64,000 nucleotides of DNA from Oscillibacter faecalis_A (GCF_029218125.1 NZ_JARFXX010000002.1:186001-250000); one strand, 5' to 3'. Counted from the stretch's first letter, positions 32,999 to 41,434 are shown. The notes: generated by a model from the sequence alone, not told the origin. A program made the numbers and translations.

Positions 32999-34062
32999 GC
33001 GGGACAAGACACGAGCGGCCGGGGGTCTATTCGGTTTACGATGCCTCTGGCGTGACAACGGCGGGCCGTGCACCCAAGGTCATCGGCGTGGCGGCACTGG
33101 CGGTGAAGGGAACGGCGGGGACGGTTGTGACGCTGACGCGGTACAGCGCGGGGGTGGAGGCCTTTGGCGAGGACGCTGCCGCCGCGCCGGGGATGAGCAC
33201 GCTTTTGAAGCTGCTGTTCCAAAACGGCGCGTCTACCGTGGAGGCGGTGCGTGTGGACGAGGCCGGCGACACGGCGGCGTATCAGGCGGCCTTTGCGGCG
33301 CTGGCGGACCGGGAGGTTCAGGTCATGGTCTGCGACAGCAGCGACCTTGCGGTGCAGAAGGCGCTGAAGGCAGCTGTGGAGGCGGCGTCCGGGGCGCGGA
33401 AAGAGCGCATCGGCGTCATCGGCGGCAGCGGCGACACGGCGGCGGAGCTGGTGACAAGGGCTGCGGCCATCAACAGCGAGCGCATGGTGCTGGTGGGACC
33501 GGACATGAAGGACGAAAACGGCACGGAGCTGCCCGGCGTTTTTGCGGCGGCCGCCGTGGCGGGAGCCATCGCCGCAGGGACGGACCCGGCGCTGCCGTTA
33601 AACGGCGCGGCGCTGTACGGTATCGGCGGTTTGCAGGCGGATTACGGCGATAACGACATCGACCTGATGGTGCGGGGCGGCGTAACGCCGCTGGAATGCG
33701 TGGGCGGCACGGTGTCCCCGGTGCGGGGTATTACCACCCGGACCAAGACCGGCAGCGCCGCAGACGCCACATGGCGGGAGCTGACCACAGTGCTGGTGGC
33801 GGACGATGTGATTCCGGCGGTGCGGGCGGCGCTGCGGAGCAAGTTTGCCCGGGCGAAGAATACGGCTCAGGGCCGGGGGGCTATCCGCGCCCAGACCATT
33901 GTGGAGCTGGAGAAGAAAAAAAGCGCGCAGATCATCGAGGATTACGGCGAGGTGACGGTGACAGCCTCGGCGGACGATCCCACGGTATGTCTGGTGGAAT
34001 TCGGCTTTGCCGTGGCCCACGGACTCAACCAGATCTACCTGACGGTGCATCTGACGGTTTAA
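32995..34062 (+). CDS. Contractile tail sheath protein
   Basis: A 355-residue XkdK/gpFI-like sheath. The N-terminal strand RPGVYSVYDASG, central VIGGSGDTAAELVTRAAAINSERMVLVGP and C-terminal handshake strand (VEFGFAVAHGLNQIYLTVHLTV) are typical. Its presence shows a contractile (myovirus-type) tail. AAGGAG precedes ATG 32995. Confidence 0.9.
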   Translation: MSGTRHERPGVYSVYDASGVTTAGRAPKVIGVAALAVKGTAGTVVTLTRYSAGVEAFGEDAAAAPGMSTLLKLLFQNGASTVEAVRVDEAGDTAAYQAAFAALADREVQVMVCDSSDLAVQKALKAAVEAASGARKERIGVIGGSGDTAAELVTRAAAINSERMVLVGPDMKDENGTELPGVFAAAAVAGAIAAGTDPALPLNGAALYGIGGLQADYGDNDIDLMVRGGVTPLECVGGTVSPVRGITTRTKTGSAADATWRELTTVLVADDVIPAVRAALRSKFARAKNTAQGRGAIRAQTIVELEKKKSAQIIEDYGEVTVTASADDPTVCLVEFGFAVAHGLNQIYLTVHLTV

Positions 34063-34074
34063 GGAGGGACGGAC

Positions 34075-34458
34075 ATGAAGGGATTTCCCACCAGTGCGGA
34101 TATTTACTTGGAGCTGGACGGAAGAAAAATCGCCGTGGTGCAGAGCTACCGGGCCAAGGCGGCCAAGTCCAGCAAAAATGTGGAGGCCTTCGGCGAGAGC
34201 GAGCCGGTGGCCACCATTGAAGGACAGAAAAGTTACACCGTGGAGCTGACGCGGCTCTACGCCACGGACACCGCCATTTCCGACGGCATCGATTTCTATG
34301 GGCTGACGGATTTCTCCCTTGTCATCTGCAAGCCGGATCGAAAGGTCATCTACAGCGGCTGTGAGTGGAGCGGCATTCAGGAGGATGGAGAGCTGAACGC
34401 CACGGTGGCGGAGAAGGTAACACTGACCGCAGCCCGGAGAATTGAGACAACGGCATGA
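34075..34458 (+). CDS. Tail tube protein (XkdM-like)
   Basis: A 127-residue inner tube protein: FPTSADIYLELDGRKIAVVQSYRAKA and GQKSYTVELTRLYATD are typical strands of XkdM/gpFII-like tubes. It follows the sheath by 12 bp with a GGAGGG site. Confidence 0.85.
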   Translation: MKGFPTSADIYLELDGRKIAVVQSYRAKAAKSSKNVEAFGESEPVATIEGQKSYTVELTRLYATDTAISDGIDFYGLTDFSLVICKPDRKVIYSGCEWSGIQEDGELNATVAEKVTLTAARRIETTA

Positions 34459-34754
34459 GGGCCATAGAGGAGCTGAGGCCGCTGACAGCGGGGGCGCTTC
34501 TTGGGCTGTGGCAGGCGCACCGGGAGGCGTATGACGATCCGCTGGAGCGGACGCTGCGGTGCAACGCCGCCATTTTGCAGGCAAGCTGCCATGCTGACGG
34601 AGAGGCGGTCTATCGGGATGAGGCCGAGGTTCTGGATGACCTGACGCCCCGGGAGATGGAGAGGATGCTCACCCTTCTCGCGGAGGGGCGGCAGCCGGAG
34701 CGGGAGAATCCGGCCTTTGACAGCGAGCGGTTTGAGGCGTTGAGAGGAGCGTGA
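34455..34754 (+). CDS. Tail assembly chaperone (XkdN-like)
   Basis: A 99-residue acidic helical protein overlapping the tube gene by 4 bp, in the usual chaperone position. DDLTPREMERMLTLLAEG resembles XkdN-like proteins. No second frameshifted chaperone frame was evident. Confidence 0.55.
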   Translation: MRAIEELRPLTAGALLGLWQAHREAYDDPLERTLRCNAAILQASCHADGEAVYRDEAEVLDDLTPREMERMLTLLAEGRQPERENPAFDSERFEALRGA

Positions 34755-34758
34755 AGCC

Positions 34759-35268
34759 ATGGACTATCTGCGGGAGCTGCAGCGGCGGCAGAGCGCGCTT
34801 CTGGCGCGGCTGCTGACCATGGAGAGCAGCCGGGAAGATTCGGACGAGACGGACGCCACTTCTCAACGCCTTGCGGCGGAGCAGCCGCTCCGCCAAGGAA
34901 AGCGGAACGGGCGGGAAGCGTCCTCTATGGCTCCGGGTAAAAAGGAACGTGCCGCCGTGCGGCTGGAGGGGGAAGAGGCGGTGCAGGCGGCTCCCGAAAT
35001 CGGAGAGCCGCTTCGGGCCGCAGGGAAGCGGTGGGAAGAAGAAACGGTCGGCGCGGCCGGTGTCTCTGCGGCGGCGGAAACGGAGCCACAGGCGATGGTA
35101 TTTTATCGGAATCAACAGGCGAATCACTTTTGGCGAAGTCCGGTGACGCCTATGGGCGTTTTCTCGGAAGCAGCGGAGACCGGAGGGGGCGGGACGGACG
35201 CGGAGGCGCTGTCCCGGGCCGTTCAGCGGGACGCCCGGCGCTATGACGGGGGATTTACCATTTTTTAG
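34759..35268 (+). CDS. 169-residue protein in the tape-measure position
   Basis: The only gene between chaperone and LysM baseplate protein, where PBSX-like phages carry a tape measure of 600-1500 residues. The N-terminus (LRELQRRQSALLARLLTMES) is helical, the centre is low-complexity Glu/Arg/Ala/Gly, and the C-terminus is NHFWRSPVTPMGVFSEAAETGGGG... GGFTIF. No transmembrane segment. It could be a minimal tape measure, a degenerate one, or an unrelated tail protein. Confidence 0.5.
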   Translation: MDYLRELQRRQSALLARLLTMESSREDSDETDATSQRLAAEQPLRQGKRNGREASSMAPGKKERAAVRLEGEEAVQAAPEIGEPLRAAGKRWEEETVGAAGVSAAAETEPQAMVFYRNQQANHFWRSPVTPMGVFSEAAETGGGGTDAEALSRAVQRDARRYDGGFTIF

Positions 35269-35282
35269 GGAGGAGTGGAGAG

Positions 35283-35861
35283 ATGAGACTGTCCTCCATG
35301 CGATATAAAAGCTATGTGTGGCCCCATAACCCGGAGACGTTCACCGTGGAATACCGGCGGCAGGTGGCGGCCCACAAGATTCCCATGGGCGGCTGCGTGC
35401 TGCAGGAGATGGGCGTGACGTACCGCGTTTTGCAGGGTGAGGGGGAATTTGCGGGGGCAGACGCCTACCGGGAGTTTGAGCGTTTGGCGGCGGTCTTTCA
35501 GGACGAGGGGCCGGGGCTGCTGGTGCACCCGGTCTGGCGGACGGAGCGGGCGTACTTCGTGTCGCTGTCCGTGACGGAGGAACCGAGGCCGGACTATGTG
35601 CGCTACCGCTTTGTGTTCTGGGAGGACATGGGCGGCTACGATGGTAGCCTGACGGAGCGCAGCGGCACCAGCGCGGTGCTGCTGCCGGTGGAGGAGACTG
35701 CGGGCGACGCCTCCGGAGGGACGTACACCGTGAAGCGGGGCGATACGCTGTGGGGCATTGCCAAGCGGTTCGGTGTGAACCTCACGGCGCTGATCGCCGC
35801 CAATCCGCAGATCAAAAATCCCAATCTCATTTATCCGGGAAATGAGGTGAGGCTGCCGTGA
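35283..35861 (+). CDS. LysM baseplate/tail protein (XkdP-like)
   Basis: A 192-residue protein. Residues 1-135 form the tail-protein domain (YVWPHNPETFTVEYRRQV at the start). The last 50 residues are a LysM domain (TYTVKRGDTLWGIAKRFGV, NPQIKNPNLIYPG) that can touch peptidoglycan, as in XkdP and T4 gp53-like baseplate parts. GGGAGGAG precedes ATG 35283. Confidence 0.85.
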   Translation: MRLSSMRYKSYVWPHNPETFTVEYRRQVAAHKIPMGGCVLQEMGVTYRVLQGEGEFAGADAYREFERLAAVFQDEGPGLLVHPVWRTERAYFVSLSVTEEPRPDYVRYRFVFWEDMGGYDGSLTERSGTSAVLLPVEETAGDASGGTYTVKRGDTLWGIAKRFGVNLTALIAANPQIKNPNLIYPGNEVRLP

Positions 35862-36802
35862 AGGGAATGCTTTATACGGCGGACCACCATGTCTATGAGC
35901 TGCCGCCGCTGCTGGAATGGAACGTGCGGCACACGGGGACGGTGCCATGCGATAGCTGGAGCGTTACGGCGGTGTACCGGCCGGAGATGGCGCCGGTTTT
36001 GAAAATGGCGGCGGGCTTTGCGGCGGTGGAAGACGGGCAGACGCAGCTGCGGGGCATTGTGGACGAATACAGCGTGGAGCTGGACCAGAACGGCCTGACG
36101 GTGACGCTGGCGGGGCGGGGCTATGCCGCGCGGCTGCTGGACAACGAATCCCGGCCGGTGACGTATGAGCGGGTGACGCTGCGGGAGCTGCTGCGGCGGC
36201 ACGCGGAGCCTTACGGCATCACGGTAGGGGAGGCGGTGGAGCTTTCGTCCGCCGCGCCCTACACCGCCGGGGCAGGCAGCAGCCAATGGAAGGTCATTTC
36301 GGAGTTCTGCCGGGTTTACGGTGGCTTTCTACCCCGGTTTTCCAAAACGGGAGAGCTGTTGGCAGCACCGGAGCAGGCGGGGCGGCAGTTGGTGCTGGAT
36401 GAAAGCAGCCCTATTCGGAGCTGCCGGCTGCGGGAGGACCACTACGGCGTCATCACGGAGGCGCTGGTCATTGACAAGCGGCAGAATATCAGCTACTCCG
36501 TGCGAAACCCGGAGATGATTCGAAAGGGCGGCCAGTGCCGCCGGGTGGTCTACACGCCGGGAAAGAGCACATGGGCCGCCATGCGCTACACCGGGGAGTA
36601 TCAGATTCAGCAGTCCCGGCAGGATGAGAAAACGGTGACGGTATCGCTGCCGGGGAGCTTTGGGGCGTTCCCGGGGGATCGGGCAGAGCTGCGGCTGAGC
36701 AAGCTGGGCTTAGAGGGCTTTTTTCGCGTGGCGGAGGCGGAAAACCGTTTTTCCGCCCGGGAGGGGGCTGTGATGACATGGACGCTGAAGGAGTGTGAGT
36801 GA
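35858..36802 (+). CDS. Baseplate hub protein (XkdQ/gpD-like)
   Basis: A 314-residue hub protein (late control gpD family). Segments TVTLAGRGYAARLLDNES, RVTLRELLRRHAEPYG and SSQWKVISEFCRVYGGF match XkdQ-like hubs. Start GTG 35858 overlaps the previous stop, with GAGGTGAGG upstream; ATG 35867 is an alternative. It anchors the tube and spike. Confidence 0.8.
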   Translation: MKGMLYTADHHVYELPPLLEWNVRHTGTVPCDSWSVTAVYRPEMAPVLKMAAGFAAVEDGQTQLRGIVDEYSVELDQNGLTVTLAGRGYAARLLDNESRPVTYERVTLRELLRRHAEPYGITVGEAVELSSAAPYTAGAGSSQWKVISEFCRVYGGFLPRFSKTGELLAAPEQAGRQLVLDESSPIRSCRLREDHYGVITEALVIDKRQNISYSVRNPEMIRKGGQCRRVVYTPGKSTWAAMRYTGEYQIQQSRQDEKTVTVSLPGSFGAFPGDRAELRLSKLGLEGFFRVAEAENRFSAREGAVMTWTLKECE

Positions 36803-36806
36803 AACG

Positions 36807-37217
36807 ATGTGGCTGGCTCAGAAAATGAAGCCCGCTGTTCCGGAGGCAGAGGCGGATCAGGGTGTTTCCACCATCGTAGGGGACGAAATGGGCGTTGTGA
36901 CCCGGGGTGAGGTGCGGCGGCTGCCGGTCTACGGCCCCGGCGGGTATGTGTGGCTGCCGGAGAGCGGGGCAAGCGTGCTGGTCATCAAGGGCGGTCCCGG
37001 CGGAGAGGAGCAGTGCGTCTGCGGCGGACAGCAGGCGGCGGCACCCAAGGGGATGCAGCCGGGAGAGGTGTATCTCCACGCACCCGGCGGCGTCAGCGTC
37101 TATCTGAAGCGGGACGGTACGCTGGAACTGCGGGGCAGAGTGGACATCCGGGGCTCGCTGTCGGTAAACGGCGAGAGCTACAAGCCCTGCACCTGCGGCG
37201 AGGGGGAGGCGCTTTGA
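36807..37217 (+). CDS. Baseplate spike-like protein (gpV/XkdR region)
   Basis: A 136-residue protein (from ATG 36807; GTG 36795 would add four residues). The OB-like start VRRLPVYGPGGYVWLPESGASVLVIKGG and beta-helical end VSVYLKRDGTLELRGRVDIRGSLSVNG look like a small gpV or gp45 puncturing spike. Three cysteines near the end (CTCGEG and CVCGG) are unusual. The stop overlaps the next ATG. Confidence 0.65.
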   Translation: MWLAQKMKPAVPEAEADQGVSTIVGDEMGVVTRGEVRRLPVYGPGGYVWLPESGASVLVIKGGPGGEEQCVCGGQQAAAPKGMQPGEVYLHAPGGVSVYLKRDGTLELRGRVDIRGSLSVNGESYKPCTCGEGEAL

Positions 37218-37561
37218 TGCTGCGAATGAAAAATGGAGACTACGTGCCAAAGGGCAGCGGGCTGGAAACGGTATCCGGCAGCGAGGCGGTCTTGCAGCGG
37301 GTGCTGCTGCGGCTCACGGCGCGGCGGGGGGCATTCCCCTTTATGGAGAGCTTCGGCAGCCGCCTGTGGACGCTGGGGCAGTTAAAGGCGGCGGAGCGGC
37401 AGGCCGCGGCGGAGCAGTATGTGGCCGAGGCGCTGGCGGAGGAAACCGGACTCACGGTGGACAGCGTGACACTGACGCAGAGCGGGGGAGAATGCGCGGC
37501 GCTGACGGTGCAGCTCACTGCGGGGGATACGGCACTGACCGCAGAGGTGACGCTGCAGTAG
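37217..37561 (+). CDS. Baseplate wedge protein (gp25/XkdS-like)
   Basis: A 114-residue gpW/gp25-type wedge protein: GSEAVLQRVLLRLTARRGAFPFMESFGSRLW and a C-terminal strand region (LTVDSVTLTQSGGECAALTVQLTA). ATG 37217 overlaps the preceding stop by one base. Confidence 0.7.
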   Translation: MLRMKNGDYVPKGSGLETVSGSEAVLQRVLLRLTARRGAFPFMESFGSRLWTLGQLKAAERQAAAEQYVAEALAEETGLTVDSVTLTQSGGECAALTVQLTAGDTALTAEVTLQ

Positions 37562-37572
37562 GGAGGTGAAGC

Positions 37573-38628
37573 ATGAGAGCGATTGAGACAATCTATCAGG
37601 AGATGCTGGCGGCCTATGCCGAACGGCGGGGCGGCCAGATTGAGGAGGACTGCGAGCTGGCGGTGCGGCTGTGGGCCGCGGCGGCACAGGTGCAGGCATT
37701 GGAGGCACAGGCGGACTGGGTGCTGGCCCAGAGCTTTCCACAAACGGCGGCGGGAGAATATCTGGACCGCCATGCCGCCGTGCGGGGTCTGAAGCGGCAG
37801 GCGGCGGCCAAAGCAGTGGGAACGCTGACATTTACGGCGGCTACCGCGCAGACGGGAGCGCTGACCGTACCGGAGGGGACGGTCTGCATGACAGAGGGTG
37901 CGGTGCGGTTCCGCACCACGGAGCTGGGGACGATTCCGGCGGGAGAGACCTCTGTGACCGTGGCGGCGGAAGCCGTGGAGACCGGCGCCGGCGGAAATGT
38001 GGGCGCGGGGGCTGTCCATGTGCTGACAGCGTGCCCGGTGGCGGTCACGGCAGTCACCAATGAGGCACTGTTTACCGGCGGGCTTGCGGAGGAGACGGAT
38101 GAGGCACTGCGGGTACGAGTGCTGGATACGTTCCTGCGGCTGCCTAACGGCGCCAACGCGGCGTGGTATGAGCTGACCGCCTGCCGCCACGCTGGCGTGA
38201 CCTCCGCGAAGGCCGTGGGCCGGGCAAGAGGCATCGGCACGGTGGATGTGTATGTTTCCACGCCGGAGGGCGTGCCGGGACAGGCATTGCTGACGGAATT
38301 GCAGACGGTGTTTCAAAAGAGCCGGGAGATCGCGGTGGATGTGAAGGTAAAGGCGCCGGAGGCTGTGGAGGTCAATATGACGCTGACAGTCAAGCCGGCG
38401 GAGGGAACGGCATTTGAAGCGGCCAAGGCGGCGGTAGAGAGTGAGCTGGCGGGCTTTTTCGGCGGGAGACTGCTGGGGCAGAGCGTGAAGCTGGCGGAGC
38501 TGTACAGCCGAATCTATGCGCTGGACGCGGTGGAGAACTGCCGCATTACGCTTCCGGCGGCGGACACGGAGATCAGCGCCACAGAACTGCCAGTGCTGGG
38601 AACAGTGAGTATCACGGAGGAAGCATGA
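37573..38628 (+). CDS. Baseplate J-like protein (XkdT/gp47)
   Basis: A 351-residue baseplate J family protein: QSFPQTAAGEYLDRHAAVRGLKR near the N-terminus, IPAGETSVTVAAEAVETGAGGNVGAGAV in the middle, and DEALRVRVLDTFLRLPNGANAAWYELTA. This is the core of the wedge. GGGAGG precedes ATG 37573. It overlaps the next gene by 4 bp. Confidence 0.92.
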   Translation: MRAIETIYQEMLAAYAERRGGQIEEDCELAVRLWAAAAQVQALEAQADWVLAQSFPQTAAGEYLDRHAAVRGLKRQAAAKAVGTLTFTAATAQTGALTVPEGTVCMTEGAVRFRTTELGTIPAGETSVTVAAEAVETGAGGNVGAGAVHVLTACPVAVTAVTNEALFTGGLAEETDEALRVRVLDTFLRLPNGANAAWYELTACRHAGVTSAKAVGRARGIGTVDVYVSTPEGVPGQALLTELQTVFQKSREIAVDVKVKAPEAVEVNMTLTVKPAEGTAFEAAKAAVESELAGFFGGRLLGQSVKLAELYSRIYALDAVENCRITLPAADTEISATELPVLGTVSITEEA

Positions 38629-39203
38629 GCGGAAAATACGAGGGGTATTTACAAGCGCTGCTGGCACCTCTGGGGCTTTATGACCTGACCGGCGGCCGGC
38701 AGCAGGGCGGCGAGCTGGCCGCGCTGGGGGCGGCGCTGGACGGCGTGGATGACCGCTTGGCGCTGGCGGAGCGGGAGGGCCTTTTAGCCACGGCGGAGGG
38801 AACGGGACTGGAGCGCCGGGAGGCACTGTTCCAGCGAAAGCCCGCCGCTGTGACACCGGAGGAACGGCGGGAGGCCATTGCGGCGCTGCTGCGAATCAGC
38901 GAGGACAGTCTGACGCCGGAGGCCATCAACGATACGCTCATCGGCTGCGGCATCCGGGCCAAAGCCGAGGAAACGGCGGAGGGGCTGCGGGTGATCTTTC
39001 CCAAAACGGCGGGAATCCCGGCGGACTTTGAACAGATTCAAAGCATCATTCTGGATATTCTGCCGTGCCATTTGGCGGTGGAGTTCTACTTCCGCTACCT
39101 GACATGGGCTGAATGCGAGGCGGCGGAATATACATGGAGCAGTGTGGAAGCGGCGGGACACACATGGGAGAGCTTTCAACTGGCGGTGCCGCCGGAGGAG
39201 TGA
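38625..39203 (+). CDS. Baseplate protein gpI-like (XkdU/YmfQ)
   Basis: A 192-residue YmfQ-like protein acting at the baseplate edge. LGLYDL, LTPEAINDTLIGCGIRAKAEE and the C-terminal Trp-rich region (TWSSVEAAGHTWESFQ) fit the family. In most relatives tail-fibre genes follow; here none does. Confidence 0.75.
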   Translation: MSGKYEGYLQALLAPLGLYDLTGGRQQGGELAALGAALDGVDDRLALAEREGLLATAEGTGLERREALFQRKPAAVTPEERREAIAALLRISEDSLTPEAINDTLIGCGIRAKAEETAEGLRVIFPKTAGIPADFEQIQSIILDILPCHLAVEFYFRYLTWAECEAAEYTWSSVEAAGHTWESFQLAVPPEE

Positions 39204-39206
39204 GAG

Positions 39207-39446
39207 ATGGGTGAAATCATAACGGCGGTCATGACCGGCTGTATTACGCTGTTGGGTGTGCTGCTGAGCAATCGGGCGGCGCAGGCGGTAACGGATGAGA
39301 AGCTGGCGGAGCTGACCCGGGAGGTCCGGGAGCTGAATGACTTCGCGCGGCGGACGCCGGTGCTGGAGGAGCATCTGCGGGGCGTGGACCGCAGGCTTGA
39401 AAAGCTGGAGAGGAGCAGTCTTTCGGAGCATAGGGTCCCTTCTTAG
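39207..39446 (+). CDS. Small membrane protein (XhlA-like position)
   Basis: A 79-residue protein with one N-terminal transmembrane segment (about 5-22) and a charged coiled-coil (LAELTREVRELN... EEHLRGVDRRLEKLER). It resembles haemolysin XhlA-type accessory holin proteins by layout. GAGTGAGAG precedes ATG 39207. Confidence 0.55.
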   Translation: MGEIITAVMTGCITLLGVLLSNRAAQAVTDEKLAELTREVRELNDFARRTPVLEEHLRGVDRRLEKLERSSLSEHRVPS

Positions 39447-39464
39447 GGAGAGAGGAGCATTGCG

Positions 39465-39734
39465 TTGGATATTTCGATTTTCGGTATTGCCGGGGTAGCG
39501 GCCATTACGGTGATCTGCTACCTCATCGGTCAGGGCGTGAAGGCGTCCGGGCTGGACAATAAATGGATTCCCGTGATCGTGGGCGCCTGCGGCGGCGTGC
39601 TGGGCGTGGCGGGGATGTTTCTCATGGCGGATTTCCCTGCCGGGGATGTGCTGACCGCGGCGGCAGTGGGTATTGTCAGCGGCCTTGCGGCCACCGGCGT
39701 GGATCAGGCAGGCAAGCAGCTTTTTTGCAAATGA
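39465..39734 (+). CDS. Phage holin-like protein
   Basis: An 89-residue protein with two to three transmembrane segments (about 4-22, 33-50, 60-78) and the Gly-rich WIPVIVGACGGVLGVAGMF pattern of clostridial holins. Start TTG 39465 with AGAGGAG nine bases upstream. It would form membrane lesions for release, but no muramidase or amidase partner is present. Confidence 0.75.
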   Translation: MDISIFGIAGVAAITVICYLIGQGVKASGLDNKWIPVIVGACGGVLGVAGMFLMADFPAGDVLTAAAVGIVSGLAATGVDQAGKQLFCK

Positions 39735-39749
39735 GGGAGGAGCAATTTT

Positions 39750-39959
39750 ATGAAAAGGACAGTTTTGGCATCTGACGGAAGACCCATCACCGTGACGGAC
39801 ATCCCCTACGGTCTTGACGAGCGGCAGCCGTTGCGCTATGGTGTTCCGATGCCGGTCATGGACCGGGACGAGGCAAGGGCCGGCACCACCATCACCGCTT
39901 ATGGCTATGCTTTGAGCTATGACAGCCTCGGCTACTGCTATAAGCGTATCCGGCTGTAA
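39750..39959 (+). CDS. Small unknown protein, 69 residues
   Basis: A soluble protein (MKRTVLASDGRPITVTDIP...) with GGGAGGAG before ATG 39750. Its stop abuts the ATG of the glycosidase gene. The family is not recognised. Confidence 0.5.
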   Translation: MKRTVLASDGRPITVTDIPYGLDERQPLRYGVPMPVMDRDEARAGTTITAYGYALSYDSLGYCYKRIRL

Positions 39960-40649
39960 ATGGTAGAGATTTTTCGCTGCGCCCGGGCAGAGGTCTATCA
40001 CAACAGCGGAAAAAAGACGCTGACACAGGTCAAAAAAGAGACCGGCTGTACCCATATCATCAATGGCTACCTGTTCAACAGCAGTTTCCGCCCGCTGGGC
40101 TGGACGGTCATTGACGGAAAAATCATCAGCCGGGACGCCTACCGGGATTGGGGCGTCAGCATCGGCGCGGACAGAAGACCCGTGATGGACACGGACCGGG
40201 GCGGCAGCTTTCTTTCGGGTGTTCCGCTGCTGAAAAACGGGCAGAAGCTCAAGCGGGAGTTGACGGCAGATGTGGCCCGCAGTGCCGCCCGGACAGCGGT
40301 GGGCTGGATGCCGGACGGGCGGGTGGTCCTCTGGTGTGACAAGACCAGCCTGACCCGGGACCAGCTTCAAAACAAGCTGCTGGGCCTTGGTATCTCCGAT
40401 GCGCTGATGCTGGACGGAGGCGGCTCCACACAGGGACGCTTCCCGGACGGAGCTGTAACGTCCAGCCGTAAGGTGGCCACGCTGCTGCTGTTCTGGCAGG
40501 AAGCGGAGGCTGCCGCACCGGAGAATCCGGTCATGAAATGGGCGGCGGAAAAGGAAATTTTGACGGAAGCACAACTAACGGATCCAGGAAAAACCGTGAC
40601 AAGACAGGAACTGCTTCAAAGTCTGTACCGGCTCTGGCAGCATATATGA
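39960..40649 (+). CDS. Phosphodiester glycosidase-domain protein
   Basis: A 229-residue NAGPA/DUF2233-type protein. Signature segments are IINGYLFNSSFRPLG, RTAVGWMPDGRVVLWC and ALMLDGGGSTQG. The last 40 residues (MKWAAEKEILTEAQ... VTRQELLQSLYRLW) resemble an SLH-like or clostridial phage-lysin tail. It may cut wall teichoic or phosphodiester glycans and takes the place where an endolysin is expected. No signal peptide. It is the last gene of the element. Confidence 0.75.
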   Translation: MVEIFRCARAEVYHNSGKKTLTQVKKETGCTHIINGYLFNSSFRPLGWTVIDGKIISRDAYRDWGVSIGADRRPVMDTDRGGSFLSGVPLLKNGQKLKRELTADVARSAARTAVGWMPDGRVVLWCDKTSLTRDQLQNKLLGLGISDALMLDGGGSTQGRFPDGAVTSSRKVATLLLFWQEAEAAAPENPVMKWAAEKEILTEAQLTDPGKTVTRQELLQSLYRLWQHI

Positions 40650-40658
40650 AAATGAAAA

Positions 40659-40695
40659 GCAGGCAGTCCCTTACGGGACTGCCTGCCTTCTGTTT
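40659..40695 (+). terminator. Terminator at the end of the phage element
   Basis: Perfect 12-bp stem 40659-40670 with 40675-40686, loop TTAC, then CTTCTGTTT. Confidence 0.85.
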
Positions 40696-40790
40696 AGAAT
40701 TTATAAATCGTGAACGAAAAGCGGCGGAGACATAACAGCACTTAACGGCAAAATGGGAAAACTTTCCAGCGGCTAAACGGCGGTGTGGCA

Positions 40791-40796
40791 TATAAT
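40791..40796 (+). promoter_or_regulatory. Consensus -10 for the PH-like membrane protein
   Basis: TATAAT 52 bp before the gene; no good -35 is visible. Confidence 0.5.
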
Positions 40797-40847
40797 GATA
40801 TCAGAGAGCGGACCGTGTAAGTCCGGAGAAATGAGGAGGAACATACT

Positions 40848-41423
40848 ATGAGCGAGGTACAGAGAGGGAACACTGTCATTGAGGCAAAAGACCTGCGGCC
40901 GGGTGAGGAGATTCTCTGGCAGAGCGCCACGGAGCCCATCGGGCTGCTGGAGGGGAGCTGCGGCAAGCAGATCATCAAAAGCTGGATCATTATAACGGTG
41001 ATCACGCTGGCGCTGGTCATTGCCTGCACGGCGGTGATCGGCAGCATCCAGTTCAAGCTGCTGGCTGTGGTGGCTGTGGTGTGGCTGTGCATCATGATGG
41101 CGCCGGTGCAGGATTGGCGGACCGCAAAGGCGCAGCAGTATGCTGTGACCAATCAGCGGGCCATCGTTGTCCAGAAGGACAAGACCATGTACACCATGGA
41201 GCTTGGCAAGGTGGATGACGTTCAGATCTACCGCCCCTCCGACAAGGAGAACTGTCTGCTGCTGGGCAGCAAGACGGAGGCGGAGGCTAAAAACAAGCTG
41301 CGCTGGCTGGCGGGACACCCTCTCGGTACCACGTTCAGCGAAAAGGACAACGCTGCCGGCATGGTGTTCTACTGCGTGAAGAACGTGGAACGGGCGCTGA
41401 GCATCGTTTCCAAGGGCTGTTAA
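40848..41423 (+). CDS. PH-domain-like membrane protein
   Basis: A 191-residue protein: N-terminal soluble strand region (GEEILWQSATEPIG), two transmembrane segments (about 45-65 and 68-88), then a bacterial PH-like domain (YAVTNQRAIVVQK, YTMELGKVDDVQIY). Function unknown. GAGGAGG precedes ATG 40848. Monocistronic, followed by a terminator. Confidence 0.75.
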   Translation: MSEVQRGNTVIEAKDLRPGEEILWQSATEPIGLLEGSCGKQIIKSWIIITVITLALVIACTAVIGSIQFKLLAVVAVVWLCIMMAPVQDWRTAKAQQYAVTNQRAIVVQKDKTMYTMELGKVDDVQIYRPSDKENCLLLGSKTEAEAKNKLRWLAGHPLGTTFSEKDNAAGMVFYCVKNVERALSIVSKGC

Positions 41424-41434
41424 AATAAACAGAG

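Larger units (their letters stand above)
25960..40690 (+). mobile_element. Domesticated PBSX-like contractile phage element
   Basis: A single plus-strand module of about 14.7 kb with packaging, head, neck, contractile tail and baseplate genes in the PBSX (xkd) order, plus a holin-like and a glycosidase gene. It lacks an integrase, repressor, replication genes, a long tape measure, a recognisable tail fibre and a peptidoglycan endolysin. No att repeats flank it. Reading frames are intact and tightly overlapping, and base composition resembles the host. This fits a remnant kept by selection, such as a gene-transfer-agent-like or PBSX-like particle, but a recent decayed prophage cannot be excluded. 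Confidence 0.8.

Noticed and set aside
25962..40690. att sites of a prophage
   Set aside because: No direct repeat was found linking the left and right ends, and no integrase is present.
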